Positions 1-9,000 of a stretch of 33,178 nt of DNA are shown piece by piece; positions within the stretch are counted from its first letter, which is position 1, and every line of letters starts with the position of its first letter. The notes below the pieces were generated by a model, which saw only the letters and a program-made list of their open reading frames with translations, was not told the DNA's origin and made no database searches. The stretch lies in contig CANRFN010000051.1 of the NCBI GenBank assembly GCA_947629915.1, forward strand, positions 1 through 33,178. The letters run 5' to 3'. Made by a program: the position numbers and the translations under genes. This DNA is from an uncultured Oscillospiraceae bacterium (GTDB taxonomy: Bacteria > Bacillota > Clostridia > Oscillospirales > Oscillospiraceae).

Positions 1-75
1 TGGGCGGCACAGATGGCTGCCTAATTTTACCAAATCTTTTTAACGCGATAGGCGAATCGCATGCACTTCTAGAAA
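1..75. repeat. Terminal inverted repeat, left arm
   Basis: These 75 bases are a perfect reverse complement of 33103-33177. After base 75 the match breaks, although a short TGGCCAGA block recurs in both flanks. Inside the arm GCGAT (45-49) and ATCGC (56-60) can form a small hairpin. No gene lies inside it. It may be a dispersed repeat at which the assembly stopped, or the end of a mobile or invertible segment. Confidence 0.95.
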
Positions 76-169
76 TCCTCTGGCCAGACCGGGAACAGGC
101 TCAGGCATGCATCCATGACGACCGGAACGTAATCGGGGGTATGCTCCTGCTTTTTTTGCGATAAAATTT

Positions 170-198
170 CTGCCCTGCTAAAGAAATCAGCAGGGCAG
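170..198 (-). terminator. Terminator after the histidine kinase gene
   Basis: CTGCCCTGCT (170-179) pairs perfectly with AGCAGGGCAG (189-198) around a 9-nt loop. Read on the minus strand, the stem is followed by AAATTTTAT, a weak U-tract. It lies 69 bases beyond the stop codon of the histidine kinase gene. Confidence 0.7.
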
Positions 199-267
199 CG
201 TGAAGAGCATATAGATTTTTGCGGGTCTGGTGGGTACTTACGTTAATTTCATGGCCCTTTGCTGTTC

Positions 268-2484
268 TCAGATGGGCCCCTGCCGCTGGGCCAGAATCTC
301 GTTCAGGGTCTTGTACACCTCCGCGATCTCCAGGGGCTTTGCGATGTGGCCGTCCATACCCGCCTGGATACACCTCTCCGCGTCTTCCGCAAAGGCGTTG
401 GCGGTCATGGCGAGTATGGGGACGGTCTTGGCGTCCGGCCGGTCCAAGGCGCGGATGGCCCTGGTGGCCGCATAGCCGTCCATGCGGGGCATCTGGATGT
501 CCATGAGAATGAGATCGTAGTGGTGAAGCGGGGAATCTTCGAAGAGGTCCACCGCCTCCTGGCCGTCCACCGCCTCCACCAGCTCGGCGCCGGTCTCGGC
601 CCCCAGCAGTTCCACGGCGATCTCCCGGTTGAGCTCATTGTCCTCCGCCAGAAGGATCCGCTTGCCCCGGAAGTCCACATGATCGGCGGGCAGGGCGGTG
701 TGGGCGGCGGTGCTGTCCGCATCCCACGCGATGGGGGCGGCTCCGGGGACGGTGTCGAAGGGGATCCGGACGGAGAAGGTGCTGCCCTCGCCGTAGACGC
801 TGTCCACCTTCACGGAGCCACCCATCATCTCGGCGAACCGCTTCACAATGGACAGACCCAGGCCGGTGCCCCCGAACTTGTGGGACACGCCGGAATCCTC
901 CTGTTCGAAGGCCTCGAAGATCTTGCCGAAATTCTCCTCCTTGATGCCGATGCCGGTGTCTGAGACCTGAAACAGCAGCCAGAGCTGTCCCTCGGTGCGC
1001 TCCTGTTCCGTGATCCGCAGGGTGATGGTGCCGCCGGCGGCGGTGAACTTGATGGCGTTGGACAGGAGGTTGGAAAGGATCTGATTCACCCGCAGGGAGT
1101 CCCCGATCAAGTTGTCGTCCACGGCGCCTACGAGCTCGGCCTCAAAGCGCAGCCCTTTGGACTCCGCCTGGGTGCGGTACACGCTCACCAGGCTCTCCAG
1201 AAAGAGGCGGAGGTCGAAAGACTCATAGCGGATCTCCAGTTTGCCGCTCTCGATCTTGGACATGTCCAGCACATCGTTGATGAGTGCCAGAAGGTGCTTG
1301 GAGGACAGGGACACCTTTTTCAGGCTGTCCTCTACTTTCGCGGGGTTGTCCAGGTTCTGCCGGGCGATGGTGGTCATACCGATGATGCCGTTCATGGGGG
1401 TGCGGATCTCGTGGCTCATGCGGCTCAAGAACTCGCTCTTGGCCCGGTTGGCGTTCTCTGCCCGCTCCTGGGCGGCCAGGGCGGCCTCGTTGGCCGCCAC
1501 CAGCGCCTTGGTGTGGTGCTGCAGATTGCTGTAGTAGACGAGGAACAGGATGGAGAGGGCCGCCAGGATCACGATCAGCACGAACACCGCGTTCTCGTTG
1601 AGCTGGGCGGTCTGGCTGGCCACCATCTCATCGATCACGTCATAGGGGATCTCCAGCAGCATGAGCCAACTGGTGCCCTCGATGGGGGCGTAGTACATGC
1701 ACTGGAGGTACTTACCCGCGTGGAAGATGGTCATACCAGGGGAGCGGTTGCCGAAGTCCTGGATCACCTGCTGCAGGGAGTACCCCTCGTTGAAAGTGGC
1801 GTAGCTGTCCAGCTTGCTGAGGATATTGGTGCCCTCGGGGAGGTCATCGTTAAAGGTGTTGTGGATGATGAAGCTGCCGTTCTGCGTGACGATGCTGGCG
1901 TAGGTCTGGGCCGCGGGGTTCTGCAGGGCCAGGCTGGAGTTGAAGGACTCGCTGGAGAGGCCCGCCAGCATGGCCACAAAGGTGTGGCCTCCATAGGGGA
2001 TGGGGTCTATTGTGACGCCCAGCACGATCATATTCTCGTTGAGCACGGCCTCGCTGTATGAGACCTGGTTGGTCTCCCCCCGGAGGAGGTTGGCCAGAAA
2101 GCTCAGCCGGGAGGCCGCCGGGCGGACGCCCTCGGTGCAGTAGTAGAGGCCCTCCTCGTCCACAAAGGCCAGAAACTGGATGTCATTGTGGGCCTGGGCT
2201 GTGGCCAGGAAGTCCGCCAGGCTGTCCTGGCTCTCCAGGTCCTCTTCGTGCACGCTGTCTGCGATGGTCTGCAGGGCGTGGAAGCGGGCGTTGAGGCCGG
2301 TCTCCATGTGGCTGTTGATCTGGGCTGTCATCTCCCGGAGGTACATCCGGTTCAGCTCCGCCCCGGTGGACCGGGTGATGTCCGCGGAGGAGCGGATCAG
2401 CCAGTAGAAGCAGCCGGCGGCCAGCAGGAAGGTAAGGGCGGTGAGCAGCAGGTAGGGCAGACGGGACCGCTTTTGCTCAGCCAT
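268..2484 (-). CDS. Hybrid sensor histidine kinase with receiver domain
   Basis: Membrane-bound hybrid two-component kinase of 738 residues. A first membrane segment spans about residues 10-30 and a second about 299-318. The 270 residues between them form an extracytoplasmic sensor region that looks Cache/PAS-like. Then come HisKA (SHEIRTPMNG, phospho-acceptor His358), HATPase_c (N-box around 473-478, DTGIG 509-513, GGTGLGLS 538-545) and a receiver domain from about 608 (acidic pocket AEDN, phospho-acceptor Asp662 in LILMDIQMPRMDG, conserved Lys716). All key residues are present, so autophosphorylation and phosphotransfer should work. The start overlaps the end of the lipoprotein gene by 8 bases, implying translational coupling; that lipoprotein probably presents a ligand to the sensor region. 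No DNA-binding output domain or response regulator is encoded nearby, so the next partner is unknown. Confidence 0.93.
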   Translation of the reverse strand: MAEQKRSRLPYLLLTALTFLLAAGCFYWLIRSSADITRSTGAELNRMYLREMTAQINSHMETGLNARFHALQTIADSVHEEDLESQDSLADFLATAQAHNDIQFLAFVDEEGLYYCTEGVRPAASRLSFLANLLRGETNQVSYSEAVLNENMIVLGVTIDPIPYGGHTFVAMLAGLSSESFNSSLALQNPAAQTYASIVTQNGSFIIHNTFNDDLPEGTNILSKLDSYATFNEGYSLQQVIQDFGNRSPGMTIFHAGKYLQCMYYAPIEGTSWLMLLEIPYDVIDEMVASQTAQLNENAVFVLIVILAALSILFLVYYSNLQHHTKALVAANEAALAAQERAENANRAKSEFLSRMSHEIRTPMNGIIGMTTIARQNLDNPAKVEDSLKKVSLSSKHLLALINDVLDMSKIESGKLEIRYESFDLRLFLESLVSVYRTQAESKGLRFEAELVGAVDDNLIGDSLRVNQILSNLLSNAIKFTAAGGTITLRITEQERTEGQLWLLFQVSDTGIGIKEENFGKIFEAFEQEDSGVSHKFGGTGLGLSIVKRFAEMMGGSVKVDSVYGEGSTFSVRIPFDTVPGAAPIAWDADSTAAHTALPADHVDFRGKRILLAEDNELNREIAVELLGAETGAELVEAVDGQEAVDLFEDSPLHHYDLILMDIQMPRMDGYAATRAIRALDRPDAKTVPILAMTANAFAEDAERCIQAGMDGHIAKPLEIAEVYKTLNEILAQRQGPI

Positions 2485-4444
2485 TGCCGCTCACCACCTT
2501 GATGCGCCCCTCGGGCCTGGCCAGGATGGCCTCGCCGTTGTGGGCCTGGAAGTAGTACTGCAGGGAATCGCCCAGGGTCTTGTCCGTCTCCTCCACCAGG
2601 GACACGTCCTCCGCCAGGGGAACGGTGTCGCTGAAGATGTTGAGCATGGTGTAGCCGTCCCCGTTGTTGTCCAGATAGCCGTTGGCCCCGGCCATGTAGG
2701 AGGTGGCGGCGATCTTGTAGGACTGCGTCTCGTCCAAGAGGGTGCCGTCCGGCAGGGTGATCTCCAGAAGCTCCGCCGGGGCCGTGTCCGTGGGGGCCCG
2801 GAAGGTGTAGCAGAGGCCGGACACGTTCAGAAAGCGGCCGCCGGGGATGCCGTTGTCCTGGATCAGTGTGGTGATGCCGTTGGCCAGCATCTCCCGGATC
2901 ACATGCCCCTTCACCTCCAGCACCACCAGGGTGTTGTCGTAGGGACAGACCACATCCAGGTCGCTGCCGAAGACGCTGCCCTGGTAGAGGCTGCCCCGGA
3001 TGGAGCCGCCGTTGGCAAAGGCGAAGTCTGCGCCGGTCATCTCCCGGATGGCGTCTGCCACCAGGTTGCCGATGCCGGTCTCCTCCCGCCGGGTGTTGTA
3101 GTTCTCATAGATCATGTCCCCGGCCGCCACGCCGATGAGGGTCTCATCGTACTCCACAGCCTCGTCCCCCTCCAGGAAGTAGTGGTCCACGTTGGAGAGA
3201 GCCTCCTCCGGGGTGAGCTCCCCGTTGAGGGCGGAGACCATGCTGCGGCCGAAGTAGTTCAAGAGCTTGGCCGGGAACTGGATGTTGTATACGTAGCCGC
3301 AGCTGATGCAGTCCGCCAGGCCCTCGGGGATCTCCTCCGCCACGGGGACGTCTGCGGCGAGGTAGGACTGGGAGGCGCCGATGTCCGAGATAAAGGCGGC
3401 CTGCCCCTCCGGGGTGGAGAGCAGGGACAACACGCTCTTTGCGGCCTCCAGGACGGCCTCGCTGCCCGGCTCCTGCAGGGCGGCGTTCAGGCCCAGATAG
3501 GCGGTGGGGGCGGCGATGGTCCAGGGGTGGCTGTCTTCCGCGCTGAGAAAGGGCACCATTGCAAATTCGTACGCTGCGCTCTCGGCGTTCAGAGTGTCCA
3601 GAAATTGCACGGAGCTGTATGTGAGCGCCATGGTGCCGGCCAGCATCCGCTCCTGCACGGGGACCGCATTGCCCCGCTTATTGTAGAGGCCGGCGGATCC
3701 GAGATAGCCCTTTTCCACCATGGCGCCGGAGAGATCCAGGCAGCCCGCCAGGCCCTCTGCGAAGGTGCCCTGCCGGCGCTTCAGGTCGTCCCGCCACAGC
3801 ACGCCGGCGGCCTTGCCCAGAAAGTCCGGGACCTGGGTGCCGATGAGATAGGAGGACACGGTGGTGAGGTCTGAGGACTCCAGGGCGAACATGGTGCCAT
3901 CCGGGCCGAAGCCGAGACCTTGTGCGGCCACGGCGTCCAGCAGGTCCATCAGCGCCCCGGTGTTAGCCGGCGCCTCGGTGACGCCCGCCTCCCGGGCCAG
4001 GGTCTCGTTGTAGATGTAGCCGTAGTACTGGCCGGGCAGCGGCAGGAACATGGTCCTGCCGTCGATGAGCAGGGTCTGGGAGATGCCCGCCTGATAGAGG
4101 GTGGCGAATACCTGGGCGCTGAGGTCCATGGCGTAGTTCACCACGTCCCCGGTGGGCATGGTGGTGGTGATGATGTCCGTGCCGTGGCCGGTGCGGAGGC
4201 GACGCTCGCTCTCCCCGTCCAGGGTGGCTCGGGTGTTGCGCTCGAGCTGGAGGTCTATGTCCGGATAGGTGTCCTCCACCAGCTTCTCAAAGTGGGGGAG
4301 TTCCATGGCAAACAGCATGGAGACGGGAACTTTGCCGGGCTCCCCCGCAGGCGCCGTGGGGTTGGGGTTGTTGTCCTGGTTGCAGCCCGCCAGCGGGATT
4401 GCCAGCAGACCGGCCAACAGGAGACTCAAGATTCTCCGCCTCAT
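2477..4444 (-). CDS. Lipoprotein: solute-binding domain fused to 5'-nucleotidase C-terminal domain
   Basis: Predicted 655-residue lipoprotein. The start at 4444 is preferred because GGAGAGGAGG lies just upstream and the product then begins with a basic n-region, a hydrophobic core and the lipobox LAGC (lipidated Cys21). Residues about 40-420 resemble a family 1 extracellular solute-binding protein (for example YGYIYNETLAREAG, a typical SBP segment). Residues about 430-645 match the 5'-nucleotidase C-terminal domain, the substrate-specificity domain of secreted UshA-like enzymes (FANGGSIRG at 476-484, CPYDNTLVVLEVKG, SYMAGANGY). The metallophosphatase catalytic domain that normally precedes it is absent, replaced by the SBP part. 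I infer a nucleotide or nucleoside binding protein rather than a hydrolase. It is first in an operon with the histidine kinase. Alternatively it is a transporter-associated binding protein whose permease genes were lost; none lie nearby. Confidence 0.8.
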   Translation of the reverse strand: MRRRILSLLLAGLLAIPLAGCNQDNNPNPTAPAGEPGKVPVSMLFAMELPHFEKLVEDTYPDIDLQLERNTRATLDGESERRLRTGHGTDIITTTMPTGDVVNYAMDLSAQVFATLYQAGISQTLLIDGRTMFLPLPGQYYGYIYNETLAREAGVTEAPANTGALMDLLDAVAAQGLGFGPDGTMFALESSDLTTVSSYLIGTQVPDFLGKAAGVLWRDDLKRRQGTFAEGLAGCLDLSGAMVEKGYLGSAGLYNKRGNAVPVQERMLAGTMALTYSSVQFLDTLNAESAAYEFAMVPFLSAEDSHPWTIAAPTAYLGLNAALQEPGSEAVLEAAKSVLSLLSTPEGQAAFISDIGASQSYLAADVPVAEEIPEGLADCISCGYVYNIQFPAKLLNYFGRSMVSALNGELTPEEALSNVDHYFLEGDEAVEYDETLIGVAAGDMIYENYNTRREETGIGNLVADAIREMTGADFAFANGGSIRGSLYQGSVFGSDLDVVCPYDNTLVVLEVKGHVIREMLANGITTLIQDNGIPGGRFLNVSGLCYTFRAPTDTAPAELLEITLPDGTLLDETQSYKIAATSYMAGANGYLDNNGDGYTMLNIFSDTVPLAEDVSLVEETDKTLGDSLQYYFQAHNGEAILARPEGRIKVVSGNG

Positions 4445-4546
4445 GCTCCATACCTCCTCTCCGGAATGATGCGAAACGTGCGGTTTTGGAATGTTTTGCC
4501 CAAGGGATGCATTGAAAATCGGGCAGAGGCCCGTATCCAATTCACC

Positions 4547-4575
4547 ATTTTAAAGATAGAGGGGGAGGCTGTCAA
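4547..4575 (-). promoter_or_regulatory. Promoter of the lipoprotein-kinase operon
   Basis: On the minus strand a perfect -35 TTGACA (4570-4575) is followed after exactly 17 bases by TAAAAT (4547-4552). It sits about 100 bases upstream of the lipoprotein start and downstream of the GNAT stop, so this operon has its own promoter. Confidence 0.75.
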
Positions 4576-4601
4576 GGAGAAGGGCAACTGTTTGGACGAT
4601 T

Positions 4602-5063
4602 TTAACAATCTTTTGCAAGATCGCGCACCATGAGAGTGCAGTCGAAGGGTCCGCTGCGGTACACGGTGCCGTCTGCCGCGTGGTACCCGCACTTCTCGTA
4701 GAAGCCGACCGCCACGGTGCGGCTGTCTATGCGGATGTACCGATAGCCCAGCTCTCGGATCCACTTCTCCGCCTCTTGAAGGAGCAGCCGGCCCAGCTCA
4801 CGGCCCCGGTACTCCTCCAGGACCACCACCCGGCCGATGGTGACCGTTTCCTCGTCCAGGGGATAGAAGCGGCAGGTGCCCATGGGGTATTCATCGTCCA
4901 GCAGGATGATGTACCGGGTGCCATCGCCGTCATGGTCGTCAAACTCCTCCCGGAGAGAGATATGGTGCTGCCGGTTCATCCCCTGCACCCGGACAGAGTA
5001 TGCCCCGGCACGCTGCCACTCCTGCTCGCCCCGGAGCACTTTGATTGTCTCGTTCATGTGCAT
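4602..5063 (-). CDS. GNAT family N-acetyltransferase
   Basis: 153-residue single-domain acetyltransferase of the GCN5-related family, which moves an acetyl group from acetyl-CoA to an amine. The acetyl-CoA pyrophosphate loop is visible as RVVVLEEYRGRELGRLLL (motif A, V-x4-R-G-x-x-L-G), followed by the helix EAEKWIRELGY and the C-terminal motif B region with GFYEKCGY. The length is usual for the family. ATG at 5063 has GAAAGGA five bases upstream; a second ATG two codons later (5057) is equally possible. The substrate cannot be told. The gene precedes the lipoprotein-kinase pair on the same strand, but a strong promoter separates them. Its own upstream region carries a terminator-like hairpin (5224-5263). 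Confidence 0.88.
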   Translation of the reverse strand: MHMNETIKVLRGEQEWQRAGAYSVRVQGMNRQHHISLREEFDDHDGDGTRYIILLDDEYPMGTCRFYPLDEETVTIGRVVVLEEYRGRELGRLLLQEAEKWIRELGYRYIRIDSRTVAVGFYEKCGYHAADGTVYRSGPFDCTLMVRDLAKDC

Positions 5064-5634
5064 GCAGATCCTTTCTTCCGCGGGGCAGAAGGTGCCCCAC
5101 TTCCGTTCGCAGCATCATACACCAGCAAGCCCTTCTCTGCAAGGTGGGAGAGTGGGGAAGAACGTGGCGAAAAGGGCAGGGGACGGGGCAAGATGGACAA
5201 ACCGGGGGGCGTCAGGACAAAAATGCCAGGTGTGATCTGTTGGGGAGACAGACACACCTGGCAAACGAGTTGCACCTGGCAAAAGAGGTACAACGCAAGA
5301 ATGGCGCAATGGGGGAGGATTGTCAAGAAGAAAATTCACAAATTTAGGAAAATTCAGGAACAAAAGGACGGAAAAAGTGACCAGGTGAGAGGTGCCACCG
5401 GGTTTCGAAGAGTTGCATGTCCTGCACGTGTTTAACTGGATTTCGGTGGAAAAAATGAAGGTGTATGACATGGAAGTTAACACCAATAAAATGGAAACAA
5501 GCTTCCTCACGGTCCATCTTTTCACAAATGACATGATGAAAACGGCATTGAAAACATGGAAAGCAATAGTGTAAAACCAAAATCAATTTAAAACTTGCTG
5601 AATCACCAGTTGCCGAAAAAACGGGGGTTTCTAT
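5064..5634. other. Non-coding region between GNAT gene and adhesin promoter
   Basis: I see no credible gene here. On the minus strand the region contains repeated GCCAGGTG and CACCTGG elements and a terminator hairpin, and a TTGACA-like box at 5328-5333 without a good -10. The part from about 5330 to 5620 is clearly richer in A/T than its neighbours, and its short open frames have no recognisable ribosome binding site or domain. Confidence 0.6.
5224..5263 (-). terminator. Terminator-like hairpin in the GNAT leader
   Basis: TGCCAGGTGTG (5224-5234) pairs with CACACCTGGCA (5253-5263). The helix continues with TCTGT/ACAGA past one bulged base around a 7-nt loop. Read on the minus strand the stem is followed by TTTTTG, a classical Rho-independent terminator. 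No minus-strand gene lies between this hairpin and the riboswitch, so it either attenuates a long GNAT leader or is left over from a deleted gene. Confidence 0.65.
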
Positions 5635-5642
5635 GGTATAGT
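5634..5642 (+). promoter_or_regulatory. Likely extended -10 promoter of the adhesin
   Basis: TGGTATAGT matches an extended -10 element (TG-N-TATAAT type). The nearest -35-like box, TTGCCG at 5610-5615, is 21 bases away, too far to be convincing. A start here gives a leader of roughly 130 bases before the riboswitch aptamer. Confidence 0.4.
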
Positions 5643-5779
5643 AGGGACTGTAAAGGGAACGCATGAGACCCTGGACGCTGAAAGACAGAATGTCCCAGTT
5701 TCCTACACCTGAAAGAATGCAGGACAAATAGAGGCACGGACGATGGGCTCTCCGAAGAGCTCGGAGACAGATTGACAAT

Positions 5780-5866
5780 GAAACGGGCAAACCAGAGGAA
5801 ACCCTGGGACGCAAAGCCACGGGGCCTAAGGCATACGCTACGGCAGCCCGGCTACCACCTCGTTTC
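5780..5866 (+). promoter_or_regulatory. Cyclic di-GMP-I (GEMM) riboswitch
   Basis: The conserved core of the c-di-GMP-I aptamer is present in order: GGGCAAACC, a GAAA tetraloop segment, GGGACGCAAAGCC, GGGGCCTAA and the closing GGCAGCCCGGCTACC. P1 forms between GAAACG (5780-5785) and CGTTTC (5861-5866). Thirteen bases after P1 comes the AGGAGGAG ribosome binding site of the adhesin, so control of translation initiation is plausible; CCACCTC next to P1 could pair with it. Riboswitches of this class often control adhesins and motility genes in Clostridia. Whether c-di-GMP switches this one on or off cannot be read off. Confidence 0.93.
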
Positions 5867-5893
5867 CCTTGAACGAATAGGAGGAGAATAACG

Positions 5894-5989
5894 ATGGCGA
5901 AATTGAGAAAAGGATTGGCACTGCTTCTGGCATTGGTGATGTGCCTTTCTATGATGAACCTGACGGCATTTGCAGATACCAATGAGTGA
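5894..5989 (+). CDS. Signal peptide of the adhesin, ended by in-frame TGA
   Basis: Starts with ATG seven bases after AGGAGGAG and directly downstream of the riboswitch. The 31 codons give a classical Sec signal peptide: basic MAKLRK, a hydrophobic core rich in Leu/Met, and a cleavage site after TAFA. A TGA at 5987-5989 then stops the frame. The next 21 codons and the whole adhesin continue in the same frame, so a single base change separates the export signal from its cargo. TGA serves as a normal stop in neighbouring genes (kinase, lipoprotein), so general recoding is unlikely. It is a nonsense mutation, a sequence error or a readthrough site. Confidence 0.8.
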   Translation: MAKLRKGLALLLALVMCLSMMNLTAFADTNE

Positions 5990-6052
5990 CACAGCGGAAC
6001 TGTCACGATCTATCTGTATGCCCAACTCACGGGTACCGGCAAAGACGAGTTC

Positions 6053-9000
6053 ATGAGACGGTTTTCCAACACCTCTGGGTATATCACGATTGGAGCAATC
6101 ACAATCAACTGCAGCGAAGTTAGAAATATGGAGGAACGGCCTTCGGGTGCGTCCGGTGCCACCAGCGACAATTATGGTGTTCGTAGCTATGTCAATAGCC
6201 ATAGGGGCCAGATTCAGTATCTTAACGAAGAGTTTTGGAGAGCAACTGGCATTAATAAGGCTGAAATTGACTGGGGTTCCGCAACGCTGGTGAAATCTGA
6301 CGGTGCCAATGACTATGTTAATAATGGCACAAACTGCTGGCACCTGGATGCCACTTTGAATATCAACAAGAGTACTACCGTCACGGTGCATTACGTGGAT
6401 GAGTCCGAAAGACAAATTCAGGATCCTTTCACACTCGAAGTGTTCACAAACACCTATGATGTCGGATACAGGGTTCCAGCCTCTTTGACCACTTCTGATG
6501 GCACTGAGTATGAACTCGTCCGTACAGTTGGGTATGTGGTTGGCGCTACCAACGGTAAGGATGTGACTATCACTGCCCACTATACGGCCAAGGCCTATAC
6601 CGTCACCTATCGGTGGGACAATGCGCCGGCTGGAGTGAGACTTCCGGAAGGTCAAGAGGGGCTCCGCAGAAATGCGATTCACATCGTAGCCGAGAGGCCA
6701 GAAGACGTTATTGAAGAAGACAAATATGGCAATGAGCTGGGCAGATGGGTGTTTGACGGCTGGTATTTGGACGGCGCCATGGTAGAAGGTGCGCTGGCTA
6801 TAACCGGCAACACCATCCTGACGGGCACTTGGACATATCAAGAAACCCACACGGCGGAGTCCTATGACCATCAGGTGAAGTACGAGTGGAGCGGTGAAGT
6901 GCCGTCCAATGCAGGTGTATTGCCAGGCTCCAAGACGGTTCGCCAGGGCAATACCTACACGATGGCGGACGCCCCCACTGGGACGGTCGAGGTCCGTGAA
7001 GGCAACGATAAGGTCGAATACACAGTTGAGGGTTGGTATAATGAGGCCGGAGAACGTGTCACCGGCGAGATGAAGATGGGCGACAAGGATGTCACCTACT
7101 ATGGCGAGTGGCACCGCACGGTGGCGAAGGATCACTATAAGCCCGCACTGTCCATCACGAAGACTGCAGATCAGGCAGAGGCAGCTCCGGGTGCGTTTGT
7201 CACCTTCACAATCACAGTGGAAAACTCTGGCGATGCAGACGCCACCGGCGTAACCATCACCGACACCCTGCCGGCGGGCTTGGTCAATGTTTTTGGCACA
7301 GCACTCGAGTGGGACGATGTAACCATCGCTGCTGGTGATACGTGGAAAAAGGAAGTTTCGGGCATCATGGTGGCAGAGAATGCCGCGGGTACGCTTACCA
7401 ACACCGCCACCGTCCGCGGGAACGGCGTTGTGAAGGGCACAGATACAGCGACAGTTACCGTGGACCCCTCTGACCACGAGCAGCCGGACAACACCTTTGC
7501 TCTGACCGTCATAAAGAAGGTTGAGGGCAATCCCCCACAGAGCGACACCTTTGACTTCGAAGTCATTGTAGACGGGGCGAAGTGGACGGAGCAGATCAAA
7601 GCCGGCGAGCGCTTCACCGTGGAGATGACCGAGGGCCAGACGTTCTCCGTAACAGAGGTCAATATCCCTGAGGGCTATACCACAGACAATGGAAACATTG
7701 CCGGAATTGCTCCCTCTGGAAGCCGGGAAGTCACTGTCACCAACACTTACGAGGCACCGAAAGCACCTGAAGAAACCGCAAATGCGTTTGAACTGAACTA
7801 CCACTACAACGTGGATGGCGTTGCGGAGCCCAAATTCCCCGCGATGCCTGTTGATGAAACCGTTTCGACCGCTAATATCAGCCATGTGTTCACGGTATCC
7901 GGTATTGCGCCGTATCGCGAGGGCTACACTTTCCTGGGCTGGGCTACATCCAGTGATGCTACTGCCCCTGAATTCCACGCAAAGGATACCGTGACCGCCT
8001 CTGTTCTCAAGCCCGTGATCGACCTCTATGCCGTCTGGCAGGCCAATGACAGCAGCAGCCAGACCTTCACCCTGACTGTTACAAAACTGGTTGAGGGCAA
8101 TCCCCCACAGAGCGACACCTTTGACTTCGAAGTCGTTGTAGACGGGGCGAAGTGGACGGAGCAGATCAAAGCCGGCGAGTGCTTCACCGTGACGATGACA
8201 GAGGGCCAAACGTTCTCCGTGACCGAGGTCAACATCCCTGATGGCTATACCACGGAGCACGGCAACATCGCGGGAATTGCTCCTTCTGGAAGCCGGGAAG
8301 TCACTGTCACCAACACTTACGAGGCACAGAAAGCGCCTGAAGAAACCACAAACACGTTCAAACTCCGCTACCACTATAACGTGGATGGCATCGAGGAGCC
8401 TAAATTCCCCGCGATGCCTGTTGATGAAACCGTTTCGACCGCCAACATCAGCCATGTGTTCACGGTGTCCGGCATTGCGCCGTATCGCGAGGGCTATACC
8501 TTCTTGGGCTGGTCCAGAGACAAGAATGCTACTGTGCCGGAAGTCCATGCAAAGGGTATCCTGACAGCTTCGATCTTCTCTGCGAAAGAGATCGACCTCT
8601 ATGCCGTCTGGAAGGGCAACGACAGCGAGACCTATACCCTGACACTGCGCAAGCACGTTGTAGGGGAAGACTGCGATCCCGCGGCGACCTCCTTCATCGT
8701 GGTGACGAAAGACGGTGTTGTAGTAAAAGAAGGACGGCTGGCAGACGGCGAGGACCTTGTCGTGGAGGGCCTGAAAGCGGATGACAAAGTTCTTGTGAGC
8801 GAGCGCGAAGTTCTGGAAGGGTACACCTCCAACATCGGCGCGGATGGCATGACGGTGGCAATGGAGGGCCGCGATCAGACGGTGCATGTCATCAACCGCT
8901 ATGAAGAGCAACACACCCCAGCTGATCCCACATACACCTTCACCTTGACTTACGATGCCAATGGCGGTGCGTTTGCGGAGGCGGACAGAGAGGAAACCTT

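Noticed and set aside
5375..5400. T-box leader on the minus strand because of GGTGGCACC
   Set aside because: No stem I or specifier loop, no following CGCG, and the downstream GNAT gene is not an aminoacyl-tRNA or amino acid gene.
5987..5989. TGA recoded as tryptophan, glycine or selenocysteine
   Set aside because: Other genes in the window end naturally at TGA, and no selenocysteine insertion element or related genes are seen.
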